From positions 248,001 to 312,000 of the forward strand of contig JACKDF010000005.1 in NCBI GenBank assembly GCA_020633655.1: 64,000 nt of DNA. Reading direction: 5' to 3'. The position numbers and the translations under genes are program-made. The notes beneath the pieces were generated by a model, which worked only from the letters and a program-made list of their open reading frames with translations, ran no database searches and was not told the DNA's origin. Source of the DNA: Deferribacteres bacterium. GTDB taxonomy: Bacteria; Zhuqueibacterota; Zhuqueibacteria; Zhuqueibacterales; Geothermadaptataceae. The first letter of the stretch is position 1. Every line of letters starts with the position of its first letter. This document shows positions 18,901 to 26,211 of this stretch, piece by piece.

Positions 18901-19641
18901 AACAGCGCTGGAAGTTATACTGCAACATTAACCGTAACTGATGATGAGGGTGCCACCGATGCAGCACAGGTATCGATTACGGTAAGTGAGCCAGCAAACA
19001 CACCGCCTGTCGCCACGATCACTCAACCGGCAAACAACGCAAATTTCTCAGTTGGACAAGTTGCGAATTATGCTGGAAGTGCGACAGATACAGAGGATGG
19101 CACTGTACCGGCATCGCGTTTTCTCTGGTATTACAGCCGCAACGGCGGACCGGAAGTGCAATTCGCCAGTGGACAGACCTCAGGTTCAATCGTTGCAGCA
19201 GCTTCGGGCAGTTATGCGGTTATCCTTCAGGTACAGGATTCGGACGGTGAGACCGATCGGGATCAAGTTACCATTACGATTGGTGGTTCGGGAAAAAATG
19301 TTGCTTTCGGGCAGGAACTTGTCAATCTCAATGAGAATGAATTGCATGCGGCTGTGCCCGAGGGAATCGCTCTGCAAGCAATTTATCCGAATCCATTTAA
19401 TCCGGACACACACGTCATGTTTTCAATCTCAAAAACTGAAAACGTCTACCTGGAAATTTATGATACTGTGGGACGTTTGATACGCACACTGATAAATGGC
19501 GAGGTGATGAATGCAGGCCCGTACCGTTATTATTGGGATGGGCATGATAATTCAGGTCAGATCCTTTCCAGCGGTGTTTATATCTTCCGTCTGCGAACGG
19601 CTACTGCCGTTTCAAGTAAAAAGGCTATTTTACTCAAATGA
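15910..19641 (+). CDS. Secreted metallophosphoesterase with five PKD repeats and a C-terminal sorting tail
   Basis: After a signal peptide (about residues 1-22, RRSWTILLQIMFWGSILPLHG) comes a fibronectin-like, purple-acid-phosphatase-type N-domain. A calcineurin-like phosphoesterase domain follows at residues 130-400 with the metal-binding set TSDSHIN, DLGDTF, LGNHENE, FAHHQ and GHDH. Five PKD repeats (about 481-570 and 675-1030) each contain a FGDG core and a HTYxxAGNY strand. Two Ig-like modules, about 575-670 and 1033-1130, carry the PEDG/TEDG signature. The last 90 residues hold YPNPFNP and end in a GVYIFRLRT-type strand, the type A sorting or FlgD-like tail. It is probably a cell-surface or released phosphatase. 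The ATG at 15910 is preferred over 15895 because GAGGGATCACCTG precedes it. Confidence 0.9.
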   Translation: MRRSWTILLQIMFWGSILPLHGQGTVQFTGSEYLGRPTDNSIVVNVVANTALQAYFEYGTSSGNYTMQTSTVSASANDPLEAVMDGLTVDTRYYYRMVYSQNGGSTWTTRDEHTFQTQRPQGATYKFTITSDSHINVGGLGNISQWRQALDRIALDNPDLHLDLGDTFQMDGVTTAAQADANYLFQRAVDMMGKISHSTPIFLALGNHENEEGWNFDDTNPQPIFGINARKRYFPNPIPDSFYSGNSDVSETRIIEDHLREDYYAWEWGDVLFIVLDPFQYTMNNPYGAFAGESSDDPASGDRWNWTLGQAQYNWFKQTVENSDAKYKFIFAHHQLGGTENYVRQGAVPAPWFEWGGNTVNSSNQNETWEFNTKRPGMSKPIHQLMIDNNVSAFFHGHDHQFVYEKRDGIVYQEVPSPSMGTGNGFNLYTNSPYVQPGGNLPNSGYLRVTVSSTNALVEYISTSSGNVTYSYSIAPNGGGTGNTPPSAVAAATPTSGTAPLAVAFTGNNSSDSDGTIVNYVWTFGDGSTASTANPNHTYSSAGNYTAVLTVTDNEGATDSDQISITVTNPGGQNQPPVPVISSPQPGQNFAAGATISFSGSASDPEDGTLGASTAVWRVSGPGIPANYVLASGTFSGSGRAPSTGTYSITLQVQDSQGLSATATRSFTVGGTPNTPPTAVAVANPTSGNAPLIVNFTGSNSSDSDGSISSYAWNFGDGSTATTANPSHTYSSAGNYTASLTVTDNNGATNSAQVVIAVTSPPNESPVAILSATPTSGEAPLPVSFTGSNSSDSDGTIVTHAWYFGDGITANTADASHTYANAGNYSASLIVTDNQGAMDTANVQITVTQPGNNPPTAVVSATPTSGEVPLSVNFTGSNSSDSDGSIASYSWNFGDGTSSNTANPSHTYTSAGNFSAILTVTDDDGATDVAQVGITANAPQNQPPTAVASANPTSGMIPLLVNFTGSNSTDIDGNITGYSWNFGDGGTANDANPSHTYNSAGSYTATLTVTDDEGATDAAQVSITVSEPANTPPVATITQPANNANFSVGQVANYAGSATDTEDGTVPASRFLWYYSRNGGPEVQFASGQTSGSIVAAASGSYAVILQVQDSDGETDRDQVTITIGGSGKNVAFGQELVNLNENELHAAVPEGIALQAIYPNPFNPDTHVMFSISKTENVYLEIYDTVGRLIRTLINGEVMNAGPYRYYWDGHDNSGQILSSGVYIFRLRTATAVSSKKAILLK

Positions 19642-19722
19642 TCCTTCTGCTTTCTCTGGATGAATAGTGGAGTGATAATAGCACATCATTAAGTGAAGGC
19701 TGTATTAAGAAAAGCTACATAC

Positions 19723-19756
19723 AAAAAAAGCGAGGCAGATGCCCTCGCTTTTTTTT
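19723..19756. terminator. Bidirectional rho-independent terminator
   Basis: AAAAAAAGCGAGG and CCTCGCTTTTTTT pair around a 7-nt loop, with A and T tracts on either side. It can end the phosphoesterase transcript on the plus strand and the small membrane protein/propeller transcript on the minus strand. Confidence 0.9.
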
Positions 19757-19847
19757 GTTAGTGTTGATTCAAACTACCAGTTTTGATACCGTCCCATCAT
19801 TAAGTTAACCAGTGAATAAATCGTTTAAAAACTCCTATCGCAAAAGC

Positions 19848-20039
19848 TTAATTTCTTGCCAACTTTAAAGCCCACATACTAAAAAATGCAGGCCCAATAA
19901 ATCCGGCCCAGGAAATCCACATTGGGACAGGCCATGAATCGATAAGAATTTCGAGCTGAAGTATGAGGCGTATTAAATGTCCTAAAGCAACAAAGCCAAA
20001 GAAGATGCCAGTGAGTGCAATGTAATTTTTATTATTCAT
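19848..20039 (-). CDS. Small two-helix membrane protein
   Basis: This 63-residue protein is almost entirely hydrophobic, with two predicted membrane helices (about residues 8-29 and 38-60) joined by a short loop containing SWPVPMWISW, and a basic C-terminus KLARN. A strong ribosome site (GGGAGG) lies inside the last codons of the upstream propeller gene and the start follows that gene's stop by 2 nt, so it is real and translationally coupled. Small proteins with an IxGWSVPMWxSW-type loop occur in many bacteria with no known function. It is probably an inner-membrane protein. I cannot say whether it serves the neighbouring secreted protein. Confidence 0.75.
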   Translation of the reverse strand: MNNKNYIALTGIFFGFVALGHLIRLILQLEILIDSWPVPMWISWAGFIGPAFFSMWALKLARN

Positions 20040-20041
20040 TT

Positions 20042-22855
20042 TTACCTCCCGATGACTAACATCTTTCGGGTTTGTGTAAAAATCCCGGCTTTCATTTTAT
20101 AAAAATAGAGACCGCTTGGGAGATTCAGCTGCTCAAGTGTTTCAGAATGAGAGCCTGCTGGTTTGTAAGCATTTACGATTTGCATGACTTTCTGTCCACG
20201 CATATTATAGAGTATGATTTCAACCCACTCCTGTTCAGGAATTGTATATTGAATGCGGGTTTTTGAATTAACAGGATTGGGATAATTTTGGTGAAGAGCA
20301 AAGTTATTTGGAACGAATGAATCTTTTCCTTCGCCGATATTGACGGATGCCAGTGAGGATTCATTTGTTGGCATACTTTCTCCATCAGTATATACTGCAG
20401 TGACCTGATAAAAAAAGTTCTGATATTCTGTTAGAACATCATCGTAATAATTGGTTTGCGCATCAACTGTGGTTAGTAACTCCCCATTTAGCAGCACATT
20501 GGAAGATGTTGATCTGTAAATATTGTAGGACAACAAGTCTTTTATCTCCGGATTTTTTCCGAAATTACCGGATATTGAAAGTGAATATGCCGTTTCAGCA
20601 GGACCTTGGGGATCGAAATCGACAATTGATACGCCAACCAGGTAGGTTCCTGGCTCTAACTCTGGATAAGAAATTGTTTCAATAGTCATCGGATCAGAGT
20701 TGATAGAAACGTCTAAAATATACGTTGCGTAACTATCGAAGAGGTAAAGATCGCAATCAGATGTAAAACCAGATAGTTGGATTTCTACGCCATCATCGAT
20801 TAATGTTATGCGATATAAATCTTCAATGTCATCAAATCCATCATCAAGAATTCCCGAATCAGCTACTTCGAGATGACCATTTACGGTAATAGATGCTGTA
20901 TTCCATAGTGCTTGCGATTGTGCCGGACGGTTGTTCGGTTCAATTTCTGAAACTTCTGAGACTGGTTCTACTTGTTCAATTATTGGGCCTGGTAGAGGAG
21001 GTTCCCAATCTATGAAGACGACGTTTTCTACCAGAAAAACCATCAAATTTCGTGGCGGATTCAGCGATGATGAGTTCGGTTCACTTACTACAAGTGATCC
21101 GGTGTTACTCGACTGACCGTAGGAGCTGACGGTAACAGTATAATTACCAGAGGACAAACCGCCGGGAATTGTAATAATTATTTGAGTTGTCGTTGCAGAA
21201 ACGATGTTGACTTGCGTGCTGCCAATATAAACAGTGTTTTGACCAGATACAGGATTAAATCCACTACCGTATATGGTAACTTGTGCCCCTGGTCCTGCGG
21301 TGGATGGAGAAATTGAAGTGATTTCTGGCGGGGTTCCTGATGGTGCATTTTCCAAAATGTAAAATGGTGAAACCTCAACTTCAGATACCGCTTTTTCTGT
21401 CCATGCGCTGAATCGTACACTAAAAGGTTTATCTCCAAAATCCTCCGTGGCATTGGAAGTAATATTGGCTAAGGTAAAAATTCCATCACCTGCAATTAAA
21501 TCCCCTTTTGTTCCATCATCTGGTAAACGATAGTGACTTTGGAAAATGTTTTTATAAAAGCCGTTCATAAAACTTGCATATCCAGCTTCTACGATGGGAT
21601 AGGATCCACCTGCTATCGCCGCACTAAATGTAGATGTGCTCCTTCCCTGAGTCAGGAGATAGTCAGGTTCCATGTTGATGTTTGAAAAAGTTGGACCGGT
21701 TCCTAAAAGACTGGAATTTATTTCTCCAACCCATATACGCATTGGTTTCCCATAAATTGGCTCTCCTGCAAGAAAACTGCATCGATTTCCATCAAATGAA
21801 ATTGAACTCCTTCCAAGGTAGGCAAATGGTTTACCTGGACTGAGAAGCCAGTAGGTCTGTACCAGTCCGATGTTTTCTTCACGCGTGCCATCCGTATTTA
21901 TTAATACACTTGTACCAGTTGTGCCAATCCAATAGGCAAATATTTTATTGCCATTTCGAATCAATTTTACAAGTGGGGGATTCCAACCAAAATCAAACAA
22001 TTTAATTTGATTGGAGCCATCGAAATGAGCGGTATAAAGTACACTATTCCCGTCTTCGGTTTGGTAAAATGCAATGGTCTCTCCGTCTCCACTTATCGCA
22101 TTTTTTTCAATGTCCGGGGTGGGAATAGGGTCTATCAGAATTCTCAAAGTTCCACCACTATACGCCATTAATTTTATTGACCCTCCTATAATAGCTGTCG
22201 CAAAAATAACTCTCGATCCATCATCGGAAATATCAAATTCTGGTCTAAATAAATAATTTCCCCAGTCTTGAATATAAGGGATACTGTACTGGATTTCCAT
22301 TTGCTCATAGCTGAACAACTGGGTCGGCTTGCCGCCATCGGCATTCACTCGCCAAAGCCCACCGGTTTTGTTTCCTCCCCCTACGTTACCGATGTAAACA
22401 TGTTTACCGTCTGCGGTAATACGTGGCGGGACTTGTAAAAAAATCCCAACGGGATTTCCGTCGGGTCCTGGAAGCGTCGAAATGGTTACAGGTGCACTGC
22501 TTCCATCTGTGCGACCGATGATGAAATAATAAGGGTGTCCAAGCACATAAACGCCTCCATCTGCACTGATATCCAACCATGGATCTGTTCTCTTTTGTGG
22601 ATCATAAATCAAACGCGTATTAGAGCCATCGGCGTTCATGGCGAACGTTTTTGTTTCGTAATTTGAAAAGAGAATTGTTGATCCATCAGCACTCATTATC
22701 ATGTCTTGAATATATGAATCCTGCCCATACTGGAACTCCTTTACGAGTTGAAAATTGAAGGTTTTAATGATTTGATGATTTTGTTGCGCGACGAGAACGG
22801 TTTGCAGAAAGATGAAAACGAATACTGGAAGGTGAGTCAGTTTTAATGAGTTCAT
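20042..22855 (-). CDS. Secreted TolB-like propeller protein with IPT, PPC and C-terminal sorting domains
   Basis: The 937-residue protein begins with a signal peptide (about residues 1-24, ending LVAQ). Residues 40-390 contain repeated blades such as ISADGGVYVLG, ISDDGSRVIFAT, ISGDGETIAFY and SFDGNRCSFLAG, the WD40-like TolB pattern. Residues 505-590 form an IPT/TIG domain (ITSISPSTAGPGAQVTIYG), residues about 635-765 a bacterial pre-peptidase C-terminal domain (SEIEPNNRPAQSQ), with fibronectin-like pieces around it. The final 80 residues hold NYPNPVN and SGLYFYKMKAG, the type A sorting tail. AAAGGAAAG precedes the ATG. It is probably cell-surface or extracellular. No catalytic motif is visible, so binding to a partner or carbohydrate is only a guess. 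Confidence 0.87.
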   Translation of the reverse strand: MNSLKLTHLPVFVFIFLQTVLVAQQNHQIIKTFNFQLVKEFQYGQDSYIQDMIMSADGSTILFSNYETKTFAMNADGSNTRLIYDPQKRTDPWLDISADGGVYVLGHPYYFIIGRTDGSSAPVTISTLPGPDGNPVGIFLQVPPRITADGKHVYIGNVGGGNKTGGLWRVNADGGKPTQLFSYEQMEIQYSIPYIQDWGNYLFRPEFDISDDGSRVIFATAIIGGSIKLMAYSGGTLRILIDPIPTPDIEKNAISGDGETIAFYQTEDGNSVLYTAHFDGSNQIKLFDFGWNPPLVKLIRNGNKIFAYWIGTTGTSVLINTDGTREENIGLVQTYWLLSPGKPFAYLGRSSISFDGNRCSFLAGEPIYGKPMRIWVGEINSSLLGTGPTFSNINMEPDYLLTQGRSTSTFSAAIAGGSYPIVEAGYASFMNGFYKNIFQSHYRLPDDGTKGDLIAGDGIFTLANITSNATEDFGDKPFSVRFSAWTEKAVSEVEVSPFYILENAPSGTPPEITSISPSTAGPGAQVTIYGSGFNPVSGQNTVYIGSTQVNIVSATTTQIIITIPGGLSSGNYTVTVSSYGQSSNTGSLVVSEPNSSSLNPPRNLMVFLVENVVFIDWEPPLPGPIIEQVEPVSEVSEIEPNNRPAQSQALWNTASITVNGHLEVADSGILDDGFDDIEDLYRITLIDDGVEIQLSGFTSDCDLYLFDSYATYILDVSINSDPMTIETISYPELEPGTYLVGVSIVDFDPQGPAETAYSLSISGNFGKNPEIKDLLSYNIYRSTSSNVLLNGELLTTVDAQTNYYDDVLTEYQNFFYQVTAVYTDGESMPTNESSLASVNIGEGKDSFVPNNFALHQNYPNPVNSKTRIQYTIPEQEWVEIILYNMRGQKVMQIVNAYKPAGSHSETLEQLNLPSGLYFYKMKAGIFTQTRKMLVIGR

Positions 22856-23055
22856 ATGTCTTTCCTTTTCGTTTAAAACAATGAATCAAAAACTGATTGA
22901 ATGTAGTTGATAAATCCGCTGATTCAACCGAATGAAATGTCCTGTTGTGGAGCGGAAGGCTTTTCTGAGAAATAGGTCCAGTTCGGTATGATGTAATTAA
23001 ATTCATAGAGTTTTGAGTTGCAACAGAAAAAAACAATTAAGGATGTTCGTTATAT

Positions 23056-23970
23056 TTATTTGTTTTCCACCACCGTTCCTGCTTTTCCCGTAACCAAATC
23101 CTGCAGTTGTGTTAATGCACCGATAACCGCCTTTTTTCCGGTTGATTTGACAAACTCACATGCCGCTTCTGCTTTTGGCCCCATCGAACCATCGGAAAAG
23201 TCAATTAAGGACAGTTCCTGCGGGGTAATCGACGATATCCGCTGGGCGTGTGGTGTTCCCCAATCCAAATAAATTGCATCGACGTCTGTCGCCATAATGA
23301 ACATATCTGCATCTAATTCTTTGGCGAGCATACTGCTGGCAAGGTCTTTATCTATAACGGCTTCGATTCCCTGGAGGAAACGGTTTGCCTTTGTTTTGTA
23401 AACAACGGGTATGCCGCCACCACCTGCACAAATGACAATTGTGCCCTTCTCCAGTAACCATTTAATTGGCCTGATTTCAAACAAGCGTTTTGGTTTCGGT
23501 GATGGAACAACGCGCCGCCAATGCTCACCATCTTTTTTAAATGTCCAACCTTTTGCTTCTGTTAATTTTATGGCATCATATTCATCGTAAATTGGCCCTA
23601 CAAATTTCGTTGGATTCTGGAATGCCGGATCATCCGGGTCAACTTCTGTCATGGTTAATATGGTTGCGAATGGCACCTCGAAGGGAAGGAGATTCCCTAA
23701 TTCCTGTTCAATCATGTAGCCAATCATGCCTTCTGTTTGCGCGCCCAAAACATCAAGGGGATAGGATTCTACTTCGTGGTAAGCCGCTGCCTGCAGGGCC
23801 AATAGCCCAACTTGTGGTCCATTCCCGTGGGATAAAACCAGTTGATGATTGCCGGCAATCTCAGCCAGTGCTATTGCCGCTTCCTGAATATTTTTCCGTT
23901 GAACGTTTGCTGTCAGCGGTTCTCCGCGCTTTAACAATGCATTTCCACCTAACGCCACGACGATGCGCAT
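23056..23970 (-). CDS. arcC: Carbamate kinase
   Basis: The 304-residue protein opens with VVALGGNALL, the phosphate-binding GGN motif of the amino-acid kinase fold, and continues with LSHGNGPQVGLLALQ, LDVLGAQTEGMIGY and the later ICAGGGGIPV and PKAEAACEF motifs of carbamate kinase. It makes ATP and carbamate from carbamoyl phosphate and ADP, usually at the end of arginine or purine-derived ureide fermentation. AAGGAG lies before the ATG. No arginine deiminase, ornithine carbamoyltransferase or other carbamoyl-phosphate gene is near, so the source of its substrate is unknown. Confidence 0.95.
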   Translation of the reverse strand: MRIVVALGGNALLKRGEPLTANVQRKNIQEAAIALAEIAGNHQLVLSHGNGPQVGLLALQAAAYHEVESYPLDVLGAQTEGMIGYMIEQELGNLLPFEVPFATILTMTEVDPDDPAFQNPTKFVGPIYDEYDAIKLTEAKGWTFKKDGEHWRRVVPSPKPKRLFEIRPIKWLLEKGTIVICAGGGGIPVVYKTKANRFLQGIEAVIDKDLASSMLAKELDADMFIMATDVDAIYLDWGTPHAQRISSITPQELSLIDFSDGSMGPKAEAACEFVKSTGKKAVIGALTQLQDLVTGKAGTVVENK

Positions 23971-24299
23971 AACCGTTACTCCTTCGTTTCCACACCTTTA
24001 AAATTATTTCAACCATTGCCACGTAAAATTAAGGATAAAATCTATTACAAGAAAACGATAAATTTTACTTTGAATGTTGAACAATTTCATTAGTTTGTGA
24101 TGGCTTTAGGCCATCCATTTATCTATCGGGAAAAATCAAAATATTTGCATGAATTTCAATTTTCCTGCTTTATTCACACGATACTCAAAGTGAATGATGG
24201 ACTGGGATGTCCACTACCCAATTTGGGTGTTTATGAGTACGGCTTGTATTGTGAAAAATCACCAGAATTTTCGGATTTATTCTGGAAAAAGGGTTATCC
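23971..24299. other. Divergent intergenic region with an R1 repeat
   Basis: About 330 bp between arcC and the PHP gene. It holds R1 copy E (24164-24246). A 68-codon plus-strand frame at 24097-24303 runs through that repeat, ends over the next start and has no ribosome site, so I do not call it a gene. Confidence 0.5.
24164..24246. repeat. Palindromic repeat, family R1 (copy E, diverged)
   Basis: It begins CCTGCTTTATTCACACGATA, has a GGGATGTCC core with CTACCCAATT, and ends GTTTATGAGTACGGCTTG, a decayed inverted copy of the left end. It lies upstream of the PHP gene. Confidence 0.6.
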
Positions 24300-25595
24300 A
24301 TGAAGAAATTTCTTAAATTTGTTATCCTTTTGTTGTTCGTTCTTCTTGTTGGCGTATTTTTCTACTTTTTCTCTCCCGGTCTTTGGAATCATTTTATTGT
24401 TTATCCAAAATTAGAGAAAGAAATAGCAGCACTGCAGGCAAAACGTGTCACACCAGCACGTCTAACACAGCTCACACCTTTTCGTGGTTTAATGCACAGC
24501 CACTGCTATTGGTCCCACGACAGCCGGGGCACTTTACAAGAAATTTTATCAGCCGCAAAAAAAGCTGATATCGATTTCATTTATTTTACGGACCATGAAC
24601 GGGCTGTGCTGGATACATTTCCACGAGCTCTGGATGGATATTACGACGGTGTGCTCATGGTTTCGGGAACCGAAAATAATGACTTACTCCTCTGGCCGCT
24701 CGCCGACACTGTGATCGACTGGCGAACGGATAATCCTAGCTTAATTAAAGGCGTTATCAACGCTGGCGGGCTTGTCGTTTTTCCTCACTGCGAAGAAAAA
24801 CGTCCCTGGCTTAATCCGGACTATCAGGGCATGGAGATTTACAATATTCATACGGATATCAAAGATGAATCCTATAGCGATATTCTGTTCAATACCATCG
24901 TCAATCAGGATCGATACCGGCACTGGATTTACCGGGAGTTATTCGACGAACAAACAACTATCCTGGCACGTTGGGATTCGTTGAACACCTGGCGGCGAAT
25001 CGTCGGTTTTTCAGCCGTTGATGCCCATGAAAACCAAAATATTCGTGCCAGTTATTTGCCCGATGGCAGGGTGGAATGGCTCGGACCAAATGCCAATCCC
25101 ATCGATAGTACGGAAGTTGGGTTGCTGGAAAAAATACTCCTTTCAGAGCCAGACGAAAACGGTTGGGCGTTCAAATTGTATCTTGATACATTTTACCATT
25201 CGTTTCGCTTTGTCAACAATCATATATTTGCCGACTCGTTGGAAAAGAGAAATATTGCAAACCATTTTCTGCAAGGGCATCTCTATGTCGGATTTGATGC
25301 GCTGGCAGATGCGGAAGGATTTTTGTTTTATGCACTGAATGAAGATGATGATATGAGCGGTATTCTTGGGGACGAAATTGAACTGGGCAAGGTGAAAAAA
25401 TTGGCTGCGGTTTCGCCACTGCCCGGCCGCTATCGTCTCCTACGGAATGGCATAATTGTCGATGAAAAAGTCGGTGAGTACGATTATCGCTACGACAATA
25501 TCGATGGTGCTGGAGTTTATCGACTGGAGGTGGCGCTGGCCTTAGACGACCAATGGATTCCATGGATTTACACGAATCCAATTTATGTTAAATGA
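24300..25595 (+). CDS. Membrane-anchored PHP-superfamily phosphoesterase-like protein
   Basis: A basic N-terminus and one membrane helix (about residues 7-24) are followed by a PHP-type metal-dependent domain. Supporting motifs are GLMHSHCYWSHDS near residue 63 (paired His), FIYFTDHERA near residue 95 (Asp-His), FPHCEEKRP near residue 160 and FSAVDAHENQN near residue 238 (Asp-His), which fit the metal ligands of PHP and YciV-like phosphatases. It is probably held on the periplasmic face of the inner membrane. The C-terminal 120 residues are a beta-rich domain of unknown role. AAAGGG lies before the ATG. Its 3' end overlaps the convergent HAD gene by 8 nt. Confidence 0.78.
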   Translation: MKKFLKFVILLLFVLLVGVFFYFFSPGLWNHFIVYPKLEKEIAALQAKRVTPARLTQLTPFRGLMHSHCYWSHDSRGTLQEILSAAKKADIDFIYFTDHERAVLDTFPRALDGYYDGVLMVSGTENNDLLLWPLADTVIDWRTDNPSLIKGVINAGGLVVFPHCEEKRPWLNPDYQGMEIYNIHTDIKDESYSDILFNTIVNQDRYRHWIYRELFDEQTTILARWDSLNTWRRIVGFSAVDAHENQNIRASYLPDGRVEWLGPNANPIDSTEVGLLEKILLSEPDENGWAFKLYLDTFYHSFRFVNNHIFADSLEKRNIANHFLQGHLYVGFDALADAEGFLFYALNEDDDMSGILGDEIELGKVKKLAAVSPLPGRYRLLRNGIIVDEKVGEYDYRYDNIDGAGVYRLEVALALDDQWIPWIYTNPIYVK

Positions 25596-26211
25596 TTCCT
25601 TCTGCAATTAATGCATCAAGTGAAACAACGGCCTTAACTTTAGGAATTTTCAGACCATAGCGATCGAAATAAATCACGGTTAATCCTGCTGCCTGTGCAG
25701 CTTTTACCCCGGCTGCACTATCCTCAATCACGATACTTTCTGCGGGTGTAATTCCTGTTAATTCCATAAGTTTCAAATAGGGAGCCGGGTCGGGTTTTTG
25801 ATTGCTAAAGTCGCCTCTGCCGAGGATTTTCTGAAAAGGGATGTCTGGAAAGTGGGATTGTGTAAAATGTCGGATCTCACGTGCATGGGAATTTGAACAA
25901 ATATAAAATGCTCTTGTCGAATGATAGGTGTTCAAAAATTCACGCATGCCTTGCACCGGTGCGATTTCCTGCGATCTTTCTTCACAGCGTTGCTTCTTTT
26001 TTCGCACAAGTGTTCTATAAATCGCCTCATTCTGTCCTGGAAATAAATTTTGTATTGCGAGTTCATCGGCAATTCCGGCTATGGCAGAAATACCAAGCTC
26101 ACTTATGGCAAATCCTTCCTCAGCCAGAATTTCCCCCCATATTTTCAATTGGAAAAATTCAGAGTCGGCAATTACACCGTCGAAATCAAATAGGATGTTT
26201 TTTATTTTCAT
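25588..26211 (-). CDS. HAD-family phosphatase (beta-phosphoglucomutase-like)
   Basis: The 207-residue protein has all HAD motifs: motif I FDFDGVIADSE at residues 8-18, motif II with the conserved Ser (YICSNSHA) near residue 108, motif III Lys in SNQKPDPAPYL, and motif IV VIEDSAAGVKAAQAAG. The helical cap between motifs I and II fits subfamily IA (phosphoglycolate phosphatase or beta-phosphoglucomutase group). The start overlaps the stop of the upstream hydrolase as ATGA, so the two are translationally coupled. The substrate is undefined. Confidence 0.88.
   Translation of the reverse strand: MKIKNILFDFDGVIADSEFFQLKIWGEILAEEGFAISELGISAIAGIADELAIQNLFPGQNEAIYRTLVRKKKQRCEERSQEIAPVQGMREFLNTYHSTRAFYICSNSHAREIRHFTQSHFPDIPFQKILGRGDFSNQKPDPAPYLKLMELTGITPAESIVIEDSAAGVKAAQAAGLTVIYFDRYGLKIPKVKAVVSLDALIAEGII

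Noticed and set aside
17353..18990. Apparent tandem DNA repeat inside the phosphoesterase gene
   Set aside because: The repetition is explained by five PKD domains in frame; the DNA copies have diverged.
24097..24303. 68-codon plus-strand frame upstream of the PHP gene
   Set aside because: It runs through an R1 repeat, has no ribosome site, and ends over the next gene's start.
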